Source of the DNA: Paragorgia papillata
Lineage: Eukaryota > Cnidaria > Anthozoa > Scleralcyonacea > Coralliidae
Reading direction: 5' to 3'
Length of the DNA stretch: 64,000 nucleotides
Assembly: GCA_035771165.1 (NCBI GenBank)
Contig: JAWNZC010000446.1
Coordinates: forward strand, 1,426,001-1,490,000
Under the pieces are notes generated by a model. It saw only the letters and a program-made list of their open reading frames with translations. It did not search any database and had not been told where the DNA came from. Shown here one piece after another: positions 33,654 to 45,300 of this stretch. A program made the position numbers and the translations under genes. Within the stretch, counting starts at the first letter, position 1; each line of letters opens with the position of its first letter.

Positions 33654-36600
33654 ATGCCGCTGGGAGTGGAGCCTCAGTGTACAGCATGCAAAATTTACAA
33701 GTCTGTGATGTGGAGGAAAGGTGTGAATGGAGAAACACTGTGTAATGGCTGTCATCTGAAGCGAGTCAACTCGTTCTTGCGATCTCAGCGGGGCAGTACA
33801 AAAGATGGTCGAAGAGTTTCTTCAAAGCTACGGTCTAGCCGTGGAAAAGGCAATAATGGACGGCATGGAGACAGGGCTAGTAAAAGCACCGCTAATCGCA
33901 ACAGAAGAACGCTTTTCAAACAAAAGGTATATACATGTAAAAGCTAGTGTAAACAAGTGACCGTGCTCCACTGTCGGCCATATTGATAAAATTTGATAGA
34001 ACGATTGTGGGACACTGACCCAGTTTTGAATATACAGCCACTAGTATGCTTTAAGGTAGTACTGGAGTCTCATTCTTGAAAAATTCTGAAAACTGGTGTT
34101 TAGAAAGGTCTATGCATATGGTTGGTTGTCTAAGTTGTTGGTTCTTGGTGCCACTAAAAAACCGTTTTGAGTCCAGGGGTGTGTGGGAACCACTGGTGAG
34201 AACTCAAAATGAATTCCCCAAATGGGCATATTTGATTATTGATTGTAGCTTTTGCTTTGAACTTGTTGAGCTGAAACAAAGAGGACTCACATTATGTATC
34301 AATAGGAAGATTTAAGCTGGAGTACGCAATCGCTCGAGTATTTGTCTCTGATTTATAAGCATTACCTCATTTTGAATGATGACAGATTTACAAAAAATTC
34401 TCAACCAAACGTTTTAAGGCGGACGATTGCGTACTCCATACTATTTGTTTATTACAGTCAGGCCAAATTTTGTTGAAATAGATTGAATAGAGACAAAGAT
34501 ATGCAACTTTTAGATGTTACTCTGATGGAAATTATATCAAATTTTGGCAATATAACCTCAAATTACAGCTATTTTGACCAAACAATTCATCCATTTCAAA
34601 TTGTCACATGATTCTCCCATGTTCTTGTGCACCAACAGTGAATGGTCAGTGGCTAATACTTAAAAGGATGAATAAGTAATGTAACCCCTATTTTTGGCTT
34701 GGAAAAATCTGGAAAAATTCAGCGCGAAATCAAATTAACCAATTATAGCTCAACAACACATAGAGTGTTAGTGATGACATGTCAAGATGTCATATTCGAT
34801 TACATCCTGCTGATTGCTGTTTGCGAAGTAAAATATTCACGCAACATGGCTGCACGTACCAGTGATACTGATTTGAATGTTGGAGAAACCCTGAAAGTGG
34901 TGGCCAGAAACGCAAAATGAGGTTTAAGACAGGGGACAGATGTAGCCGAAAGATACTTGAAAGAAAACGAATAAAGGTATTGCAATTATTACTTACCAGC
35001 CATATTACTCCAAGGATAAGTGATTTAGTGCTCCTTGGAGAAAAGTGCAAAATGACTACATGATTGCAGCATATCAAATCACAACACCAATCTCAAGGTG
35101 TAAAATTCTGTCAAAAGTCGCTGTAGGAGAGCAAAATACAAATTCATTGTCTTTCAGCCTTAATCTTCTGTTTTTGGTGCGAACATTCACCCCTAGATAT
35201 GAAAGTTTGATCGCCAAAATCTCAAAAAGTATAGAACGCAGCGATATAAAACTTGGCATACAAACTTGTTGTTACTATATCTTCCAACTCACCAAAAAAT
35301 GTTAAGATTGGAAGAGTCGACTTGAGACTCCAGTACTACCATATTAAAACAACACATACAGTATGTCTTCAATTTTTGTGTATAAATGAAAATTAAACAA
35401 TTGTTGACTAAATTAAGTATAATAGGATGGTAATTACATTTAACATTACTAGCTCACTTGAAATATGATTGAGTGTTTGCATCAGGTTATATATAAACAC
35501 ATGGTAATAGTGTCCTGTTATTTACACATACATTATTTACTGTATAAAATTCAGGTAAGGCTATAAAATGGTGTGTTGTGATGTCACAATACTGGTTGCA
35601 TTGCTTGATACAGTGACTCAGTCGGGTCATTTTTTTTATTTTTGTTGGAACTGATTTTATTTATAAACATTTTAGCCACAGAAGTCTCCTAATGTTGAAG
35701 CTACTGTTGTAGCATCTAGCAGCATTTTTTATAAGGTTAGTGTTGCCAAAACTGACATAATTATAATGTATGTAAATAAATAAAATAATAATTATTAACT
35801 TCTTATTAATTAACCGAGAGTGCAGTCATTACAGAAAAATATCAGACTGAGGTCTTGGTAGGATGGACCGAGCCTGCAGGGCGAGGTCTGTACATAAAAG
35901 ACCGACGTCTGATATTTTTCCGTAATAACCAAGTGGATGAGGTTAATAAGAGGTTTGTTATATGGCATTTTGAAACAACATACCTTGCATTACCTTACAT
36001 GATACGTATTTATAGTGTGACCTAGAGCATGTGACATAGACTCATCATTTTCAATGTTGTTGTTATCGTTGCTCCCTTCCAGATTGCTCATTGTCCCACT
36101 CATACATAATTTAGTCCTCAGGTTATTGAATTCACAAAATTTTTGCAGTTTTCTTTCATTGTTCCATTGCAAACAACATGGCTGGCAAAATCCGTACGGA
36201 AAATAATCAACCAGCACGTGACGCGTCTCAGCCAATGAGAACACACAATTTCAATGGATGCAACTCATGCCATATAATAAACATAGATATACAGAATTGT
36301 AATTATATAATTCACACACATTTAAGAAATAGAAAATATTTTCTGTGGTTCCAAAAAGTTATAGAAACACAAGCCTTTGTAGCCTGCAAAGAAGGCGCTA
36401 AGGGGTGGGAGCCAAGACGAGTTGAAAGTGTGCCTGCCATCATCACCCCACTTTTCAAGTTACACCCCCTTTTTACATGTATTAAAATGGTGTTAGTAAT
36501 TAGATTACTATACTGTATGTGAGCTAATTATTTGCATCTAAGCCATGGGGATTTTGCACATGCTCCATAATGCATAAATCTGAAACGTGGAGTGATGATG

Positions 36601-39121
36601 ACAGGCATTGTTTCAACTTGTCTCCCCTGATCCCCTTAGTGCTTGCTGTAAAGGTTAGAGAAATTGATGAGTGTTTCCACACTATTTCAAATTTTTCCAA
36701 ATTTCCAGTTTCTATAACTATATATACAGTAGAAACATGGAAAAAAAGGTTTTCTATTTCTTTTATAACATAACATAACATAACAACTTTATTTACCGAG
36801 GGTAAAACACATGACAGTAAAGTACTGATAAACTTGTGGCCCTCAGTTATTTTGATGGGTTATAAAATAACCCATCAAAATAACTCTTATTATTATTCGA
36901 TTTATTTTTATCTTTGCTTTAATTGGTTGAGGGACCACTACATCACCTGCAAATAACTGCCTACAAATAACAGTCTGCTCATGCGCATTAGCCGGAAATG
37001 TTGTTATGCAGCAAATAATATTCTACTCATGCGCGTTACACTCAATTTCGGCAAACGTAAATCGCTCGTTCAACCAAGCTGGAAAGAAATGAATGGACAT
37101 AATTACAGGTAAACAATGTCAAATAAAAAATAAATCGAATAATAAAACAATTATTGAACTCGGTTTTCACAAAATATCGTGATTTGTCAGTGTCTCGTAG
37201 TTCAGTTATTTGCCTCTGCCATCCAATAATTGTTAATTGTTGTTTCTCTGTGGTGGTGGGAGAAACAAGAAAAGAAACAATTAAATTGTAAGTTCGAATT
37301 CTCTTTACTGTCCATGGATGGTATTCTATGGCAATCTGCATTTAATGGCATAGTGGGTTGTGTATAATGGTGTTTCTGTACAAATTTTAATTAGAATGAT
37401 GGTGTATTGGATGATGTAATCCATGATTTCCAAGTTATAGACCACATCAATCAGTGCATTTTCAAAATATTAAGGAAGTGGATATAGTGGTTGGCAGTTG
37501 TACAAGTTTGGGGAATTGAATATTATTTTTAGCCTTCTCTGCAGACAACTCTACAAGAATTTATAGGAGGTGGGGGTATGTAATTGAGTAAATAGTAGGC
37601 AAGATCTACTTTCTTCATAAATGATAACAGCGTTATAAATTTTGATTTTCCCCGTTTTCTGAGGAGAAGAGTATCCTGTGGAGGAGGCTATATTATCTTT
37701 AATGAAGCACAAGGTCAATTAGGGCATAAGGATATTTTTTAATAGTTTGTGTCCGGAAATACTGGTATGTTACTTATATATTTATTTATTTACAAAGCTT
37801 CCACCGAATGGTGCGAAATAACAAACACAACAGCATGGCTCCAAATATTAAGTGTCCCCATATTACTATAGAATACTTCAAGTTTTGGGGTTTTTGTTAC
37901 TTAGGGAATTCTTTACCAAGTGGGTGATATCGTTTCATTACAAGACCTTGATGGTTCACTGTACTACGCTCAACTTCGTGGTTTTCTTCAAGATCAGTAC
38001 GCCAGGAAGAGTACCGTAATTTCCTGGCTGATTCCAACTGTTCCAAACCCGGCTCAATTTGATCCAATGTACTTTGTACCTGGTAGGTACAGGAAAACAC
38101 TGTCTTGAATACAAAAAAGTGTAATGTTTCGTTGATTTATATATTGCAAACGAGGGCAGAGCACTGTGTAGACTTGCTCCAAGTCTGCCTCTTGGTTGTT
38201 TCGAGACGCGATTTTACGAGACGAGTTGTTTCGGGCACTGGTTTTGAGACGGGGTTTTACGTGTTTTGTTTTGGCGTGTGCAATGCGGGAAATTGTCAAG
38301 ATGGGCGCCAAAACAAAACACGTAAAACCCCGTCTTAAAACCAGTGCCCGAAACAAACTCGTCTCGTAAAATCGCGTGAGCCGTCTCGAAACAACCAAGA
38401 GGCAGACTTGGAGCAAGTCTAATTACTGCAAGTACACCGGAGTACAACTGCTGGCCATACGAGACTTTCGTTTTAATACGCAATAGAAGATTGAATAATT
38501 TGATAGAAGCCTCGCTGTACTCGGAAGTTTTAAAGTTTAGATTTTCCTTTTTTTATTGGATGGAATGAAGTTCAATGAACTCTGCGGAGATTCCAAGCTT
38601 GTATTGCGCCTTTGAACCCGATGCTTTAAATACAGCCGTTGCGGACATACATGCAGAGACGGTTGGATGGGAGTCAGATAATTTATAACCATTACACTAC
38701 CTCCTCCGCAGGCGTTTTTTTGGGCGGGAAGGGCGTGGACGGAAGAAATTGCGGGCTAAGAAATAAACAGAAAGAAACGCCTGTGGACAGACAGTGCTAA
38801 AGGGCGGTGCCCTGTTTGGCGTCAAAAATGTCGCTATTGATTCTTGCGCTCACTGTACAACTCATGCTGTGCTGCGCAGCTAATTGGTAAGGGTGTCGCG
38901 ATTTAAAGTACGTATTCCTGAATGTTGTATTGTTTGGAATAATTTTAGGGCCTGATGAAGATGCTCCACGTTCGATGGATTGTGTAGAATTTGTCTGTCG
39001 AGCACCCTCGGAACTATTTAAAGAGTTTGACCAACACCCACCTTTTATTGTACCACGAAAACCAAGTCTCGATGAACTCACGGAAGCAGCAGATCAAATA
39101 CTTGCTGCTGGTTGCAGCTAA
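33654..39121 (+). CDS. GATAD1: GATA zinc finger domain-containing protein 1, complete, 4 exons
   Basis: Exons 33654-33926, 35676-35735, 37905-38082 and 38949-39121; phases 0, 0 and 1; total 684 nt, 227 aa. The protein starts MPLGVEPQCTACK with a single GATA-type finger, CTAC...CNGC, as in vertebrate GATAD1. A basic linker rich in Ser, Arg and Lys follows. Then come SSSIFYKGILYQVGDIVSL and YYAQLRGFLQDQYARKS, the BAH-like/Tudor-like core seen in GATAD1, and WLIPTV...FDPMYFVPGPDED with a final FVCRAPSELFK. Vertebrate GATAD1 is slightly longer, mostly in the linker. The vertebrate protein associates with H3K4me3-reader and Sin3/HDAC-type complexes in the nucleus. Introns 1-3 hold repeats, including a foldback in intron 3. 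Confidence 0.95.
34054..35340. mobile_element. ~1.3 kb inverted-end element in GATAD1 intron 1
   Basis: GGTAGTACTGGAGTCTCA at the left; its complement TGAGACTCCAGTACTACC closes the right. No transposase frame inside. Confidence 0.65.
35808..35950. repeat. AACCGAG foldback in GATAD1 intron 2
   Basis: Left TTAACCGAG...TCATTACAGAAAAATATCAGAC pairs with GTCTGATATTTTTCCGTAATAAC at the right. A diverged relative is at 48560-48660. Confidence 0.7.
36846..37150. repeat. Nested hairpins in GATAD1 intron 2
   Basis: TTATTTTGATGGGTTATAAA is a perfect hairpin (36847-36883). ATTATTCGATTTATTTTT at 36892 pairs with AAAAATAAATCGAATAAT at 37125. Confidence 0.7.
38169..38421. repeat. 253 bp foldback in GATAD1 intron 3
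   Basis: TAGACTTGCTCCAAGTCTGC at the left and its complement at the right; arms of ~110 bp are nearly complementary through TTTTACGAGACGAG and ACGGGGTTTTACGTG. It lies 87 bp after exon 3. Confidence 0.85.
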
Positions 39122-40557
39122 AACCTGCATGGGCCCGAAATCGTCATTGCATGGGAATACGCCGAACTGGTTTGGTTTCTCTTTGTGTATAGAACTGCAT
39201 GACCGTACCCGAAAAAGATGGCGAGTTGTGTACATTACTGTACTACATTTAACCACAATCCATTGCGCACAGTAAATATTGTTCCTTGCAGAATTATCGG
39301 AAGATAGGGTTTTAAAACAATCAACTTTGGTAGGAGTGAAGTTCTTGCTTATTCAATCCATGTTAGCATGATAAACAATGTTTAGTTTTTATTTGAGCTG
39401 ATTTGAGGTCGCAAAGCATTACAGTTAAACGTACTACCGCCATCTTTTTCGGTACTGTCAATTATGTACAGCTCAATTTGCGCATTGCATTGAACGTACT
39501 GGAAAGTAATCAAAGCATTTAATATAGTAGACCTTACACTCATAAACCTCCGATTTAGGCTTTGCTCCAACGACAATGATGCTGAGAGAGAAGAAGAAAA
39601 GTAGGCTCTGCTGTATTCGTGTTTGGCTTCGTCCAAGATTTAGGACGAAGTAACCCGTTTAAGTCCCGTTTAACCGGTTCTCGTTTTGTTTTCTGCTCTG
39701 ATTGGGACTGGGTTCGAGATTGTAACCAAGCAACTGACATGCATGCGCAATGGAAACCAGTCACGAATATCTACTTTTCAAGAAGGCTCTGCTCGCAGGG
39801 TATAGATGCTGTATTACTGTGTCCAGCGAAATTTGTGACCTCTGCGAAATGCGTGACGACTGACGACACTAATCTCTATATAAACTGGATTGCTCATCTG
39901 GCTCCAAAAATGAAGCCAGTGGAGATGACAAACTGGGAGTACCAAGATGGCCGCTACGGAAACTTTGTATGTTTTCGTAGCACGAAAAGAGACGAAAAAA
40001 GCCACATTAAAAAACGTTTTGCCATTGGTATCAAACAAAGAATACTGTACAAGGTTTAGAAGCTTAGTTTTTGCATTTGTTAGTATTATTAAGCAGTAAA
40101 ACGTGTTATTTCGTAGTTTTTTTACTCTGCCCGGTAATCGATGTTTTTACAATAGAATATCGTTTTCATGAGTCCGGCCTGAGATTCGGTTCACGCCAGC
40201 CTAATCTCAGGTCGCCCGCTAGTCCGAACTGAAGCACTTTCACCTCTCAAACTCAATCATTACGTTGTTTTAAATGAGACTGGTGTCAAATCCACATAAA
40301 AAAAACCCGATTCTCTGGCGGTCACGAGCTGTAAGGCAATTGACACAAATCTTGAAGCAACAGCGAAACCAAGCCTATAGATAGTTTCAAGGTCGGCCTC
40401 GTGTAAACAAAAACTGAAATGCAAAGGCTGGCCTCGTGTAAACACCCCCTAATACTGAACAACGATGACTAAATAACAACAGTGGAAAATAAGCGAAATT
40501 GTGAGTGTAATTTCAATCCTTTATAAATCCTGTATAAAACACAAAGTATGCGAGGCA

Positions 40558-41083
40558 ACACCGCGGAAAAACGTCTGCGCATGCGCGTGTACTAGAAAAA
40601 ATGGCGGGGAATTTAAATCCCATCTTCGTAAACAAAAACATGGCTTTTAATTATTCAAGGTAAGTGAAACAAACAAAAAAATACACTAGACGGGTAGTTT
40701 GGACATTAATAAAAAGTTTTCTAACATTTAAAATCTAAAAAGAAACAGAATTTAAATAAAAAATTGTCGTTTTAGACCGGGAGGCGTGCGAACATTTCTT
40801 GAAAAATTGTCGAATACCGAACTTAAGACACAAGAGTTAAGCAAACTATCAAAGAGTTAAGCATTTGCACACGCTTAAATTGTAGAGTAAATCATTACCC
40901 TTAAATATAGTCAACGCAAAAATTATGCATGCTACGCAAAAAAAGTTATCCAACAAAACACAAGGCAAACGCCAAATTCACACACAAACCGAGTAAACTT
41001 CCTCAACCGCCATCTTTGAGAACAAATTTGACGCGTGCAATGTGCTCGAATCACGCGCATGCGCAGACGTTTTTCCGCGGTGT
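40558..41083. mobile_element. 526 bp element with 32 bp perfect TIRs and exact 11 bp TSD
   Basis: The ends ACACCGCGGAAAAACGTCTG... and the exact reverse complement match for 32 bp, each including a GCGCATGCGC palindrome. The 11 bp TATGCGAGGCA occurs directly at 40547-40557 and again at 41084-41094, a clear target-site duplication. A 9-11 bp duplication is typical of Mutator-like transposons. The interior has ATGGCGG/CCGCCAT motifs near both ends and the small spliced ORF at 40640-40860, but no transposase. Classification as a non-autonomous Mutator-like element is inferred from TSD length. Confidence 0.85.
40640..40860 (+). CDS. Small spliced ORF (34 aa) inside an inverted-repeat element
   Basis: ATG at 40640 starts MAFNYS, spliced at TTCAAG|GTAAGT (40659) to GTTTTAG|ACCGGG (40776). 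It continues RPGGVRTFLEKLSNTELKTQ and stops at TAA 40858-40860. Both splice sites are near consensus, and an NRF1-like GCGCATGCGC palindrome plus an ATGGCGG motif lie just upstream, like a housekeeping promoter. The peptide is helical and polar; no family recognised. It may be the first two exons of a host gene captured by the surrounding element (see the mobile element 40558-41083), truncated afterwards. Confidence 0.35.
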
Positions 41084-41509
41084 TATGCGAGGCAGAGCAT
41101 CACACTGTACGCATGCGCACTACAGGAGTCACATATTTCGCAGGTCACAAATTTAGCGTGCCAACGGGCAAAAAGAAAATAACTGAAGGAGGATATCGTT
41201 ACTGAAGTATTTTAATGAGCTTTCGGTCTGTTAAGTCAGGCCTTCATCTCAGCAATATATTGTTAGTAGGACGGTGGACTCTTTCATAAATTATTACTTC
41301 TTTGTACTGTAGATGTACTTTTTCTCTTTTTTTTTTGTAGTTCTTGATTTTAGATCGGGTTTAAGTTTAGTCAAAATCTTACAATTACTGTAAGGTTAAA
41401 CAGGCACTTGTGGCCGTGGGTCAGGTTAGCGTACACGCTACAGTAGCAGTAAACACGCTACTGTGTCGTATGGCGGCTGCTTAAAGCGCCTTTGATATGC
41501 CTCGACACG

Positions 41510-41660
41510 GCCACGTTGAATTGTAAAGATAGACCTTATTCAAAAATGGCCGCCGAATTATAATTATTTTATGTGCATATAAATTAGCCCTTATGACCAG
41601 GCTGTAAACTTGGTTTCTGACGTCAGTTTTTAATCGACGTTTTCCCACTTGGCCTCGATT
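41510..41660. repeat. Fragment of the AGACCTTATTCA MITE family
   Basis: TAGACCTTATTCAAAAATGG and TTTTATGTGCATATAAATTAGCCC match 43252-43435. Only one side is clear. Confidence 0.55.
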
Positions 41661-42301
41661 GCCTCGACAACCACGAAAAAGGAAAACATAACTATATTTA
41701 CAAGTGCAAACCTGCAACTGTGGTCAGGAAATACAACATTCATCAGGTAGTGAATGCAATACCGTACTCCCGATGATAAACCCTATAGGCTTATATTTGT
41801 TTAAAATACTTTTTTAAATAGAAAAATACTATCTATACTTACAAGACAGTGCAAACCTGAATGACGAAATGCAACATTCTTCAGGCATTGAGTGGGAATT
41901 GCCTATAGAGGGCCGGCCAAGGCTTCAAAATATTACTTTTGATGGCATTTTTTGTTACAAGCAGGCAACCGTGCTAAATCATATCGGATAGTGTATACTT
42001 TGAAGGTGAGGGGTGTTGGCAGTCGTGATCATTGATTTATATACTAAAATTTCGAGCTTTTTGAAAGCACAATGTGACGGATGGGATATCTGTAAAGCGA
42101 TGCCTATTTACGTTTGTGTATTATTTGAATTACAAATTCAGAATGCTATCCAATCAGCGTGCCTGAAGTTCTAATTCGCATAGCTCACAATTATAAACAA
42201 ACAAGAAACATGGCGCAAATTCACCTAGTTATTCGTTTCCTCTTTGTTTCATTTTTCCCCAGGGGGGGAGGTGACTTACTATACAAAGTCGAGTGGCTTG
42301 C

Positions 42302-45300
42302 TCAGTTTTTATCCAGTTGTTTTGCTGACATGGTTTCGTTCCGTTTTTTGAAAAATGCCTTTCCATATTCATAAGAGGTAACCATGATAGCACAAGCAGG
42401 AGCTACCTTGGCCACCCTGGCGGTAACCCCTGCAAAATAAAATGGATTATATTAGTATATACAGAAAAGAGTGTGCATCCTATTCTCAGCTTCTCTCCAT
42501 CTTGGAATATATGTTCAGTGAGGACTTTTTCCATATTCTACGGAATTGTCTGCAGGCAACTGAGTGAAGTCTTGGAATTTACTCAGATTTGACAAGCAAA
42601 GGGTTATATCGTCGGTCAGACGCATGTAAAATGGTATTAGTAGTGCTGGAAATTGGGGGGGGGGGGGGGGGGGGGGGGCAGGGGTCATTGACGCCGGACT
42701 TTTGTGATTTGACTACCAGAAATCAGTCACGTCAGGTCAGTATGACCGGTCAAATTATTAAGCTACGGATACACGGGCGATATTTGTCTCGCGACACCGT
42801 CGCGAGGAGAAAGTTGCTCGTCTATCATGCCTCGCAACAGCAACGCAAAGCTTCCGGCAATCGTTGCCGCAAGTTGAATGTTTTGAATCTTCAATGTTTT
42901 GAACTTTTGGCAACGATTGCGGGAAGCTTTGCGTTGCTGTTGCGAGGCATAATAGACGAGCAATTTTCTTCTTGCGACGGTAACGCAACGATTGTATCAC
43001 CATTGCGTCATTACTACAATATTCGTCATTGTTTCGCCATCTTGTACTAACGTGATAAATTCGTAGTCGCCACGTATTTCAGTACTACGAGATTTTCCTT
43101 AAAACTCGTACTCAGGTGAAACTCATGAAAGGCTACTACGAGTTTATCACGTCCGTACGAGATGGTGAAACAAATCAAATACTCCTATAGTCGTAGTCAA
43201 ATCTAGAGTTCCCTATTGCCCGTGTAGCCGTAGCTTTAAACCAAAAGCCCTATAGACCTTATTCATAAATGGCCGAAGATTTAAAATCCTTTTATGTGCA
43301 TATAAATTAGCCCCTCTGACCTCGTTTTAGAGTAAAGATTCTTTTGAATTTCGGACATGAAAACGAGTTCAGAGGGGCTAATTTATATGACAAAAGAATA
43401 TTAATTCCACGGCCATTTATAAATATGGTCAATACGATTAAAATATTACACTATCCATGAACTCTGAAGTGATGGTTGAATGTTCAATTCATAGCTTTGT
43501 GCAAGTCAAGGAAAGAATACTTTTGTTTTTAATGCTTAAATTGTTAAATTGAGGAAAAGTGGTTGACCGCTCAAATTTTATATCTGACTCCCCCCCCCCC
43601 CCAAACTTAACATATGACTGGTCATGCTGATCACCGACCTTGCTAGCGTTATTTCGAACGCTGAATATATTTACCCTACCTGCATACAAAGCCCGTATTC
43701 CTTTTTCCTTTTGAAGCTTTAACATCAATGAAAAGGTTGAAGGAAACTTCTTGTTTGGATCTTAAGATAACAGAAAAACGAAATAAGGATGTACTGTGCT
43801 AAAACAGTCAAACGCTTACAGTATGAATTCGGAAATATTATTTAAAGAAATATAAAACATCTTCCAGTTGTAGAAACACAAAAAAGGGCGCGTGTTCTAA
43901 CAGCTATTTTGACTTTTTTATTTACAAACTTTGCCAAAAATGGCAGGGAAGTCCCACAGAGCTTGTGGCTCATTACGGGATCCCAACGGGACTTTTAAAC
44001 TGTTTGTTTGTTTTTTACAAATACTTTTACAAATACTGCAAGCCAAAGAAAAATACGAATTTTATTTCTAATTTTTTTTAAATATAAAAATAACCCACAG
44101 GAAATAAGCCAAAATAAGAAATGTCTCTTCTTGTCGAAAAATAAAAATTCTGCTGATTCGCTAGGCAAAAGCCGTTGGCACGAAACTGCATGACCGATTT
44201 TCCATGCAAGCAGTTTTCTTGTTACTCGGGTTGTTGTTCTATGGTAAGGCGAGTCTAGGTTTCTAAGCGCATTTACATGCAGCTATATAAGCTTGGCTAG
44301 TAATAAGCGAGTTGTCCATTCTGTATTTATGAACGTTCGTTGTAGCTTGCAGCCAATTGCAGGTTTACAAGGCTAGTTTTAGTATTAAAGCTTTTCGCTC
44401 TGATCGCTTTGATTCTGAATCGGTGACACTGAGACATGTATTCAGTAGTTGAACGACAGTTTTTGTATTGGATGTTTCGTAAACTCGTTCCGGAGTCGCC
44501 TTCAATTTCCCAACGTTTGATTTGATGTTTATCAGTGTACTTACCAAAATTGCTTTCTCCCAGTTCTATTTGCCGGTGAGTTTTGACAACATCAAAAGGT
44601 AGTGTGAGAAGGCCAGCAAACTTGAAGACAAATATATTTATATTCATAATTTAGAATGAAGAGCGGTAAGAACAGCGTAAAAGTTAAAGGCCTTATTAGC
44701 TTGCGGTGACGCCCCCCTCCTGTGTTGCAAAGCGCCGCATTACAGAGAGCCTGTTCGCAGGCTATTAAGGTCTCGTGTTCCAAGCAAACGTTAATCATTC
44801 AGATATCATCTCAAACTCATTAATAATTCATGAGGAAAACACAAAGGAAATCAGTACCGTGTCGGTGGTTTGGATATCGGAGGAAGAAATTACATAAATT
44901 AAGCAAACTTTCATCTCGATTTTCTCTTAAAATACTGATTTGTTTGAGATGTAATATATCATACACGAGGAGGAGTGTTTCATCAGGATATCCAAACACC
45001 GAGACGTTTGTTAAAAAACCTCGGCTTCGCCTCGGTTTTCAACAAACGTCTCGGTGTTTGGATATCCTGATGAAACACTCCTCCTCGTGTATGATATATT
45101 ACATCTCAAACGTTAAATACATATAACTAGTCACACCTAAAACTCACAATTAAAGGCAAGCACAACTATAAGAGAGCATTCAGATTTGATCGGATACCAT
45201 ACCGGATAACCATGGTAAATACAGTTACTAAAACTACATTTATCTTTTTAACAAGGCAAAGTCATTGTTTTGTCGTCTCCATTTTGTTTAAAACTCGTAA

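Noticed and set aside
37042..37341. 99-codon minus-strand ORF (TEKQQLTIIGWQRQITELRD)
   Set aside because: Looks protein-like, but it overlaps an inverted repeat of a type common as non-coding interspersed sequence; no family or splice support.
42589..43050. 153-codon ORF containing a poly-Gly run
   Set aside because: Made of a poly(G) tract and a TTAA-flanked MITE.
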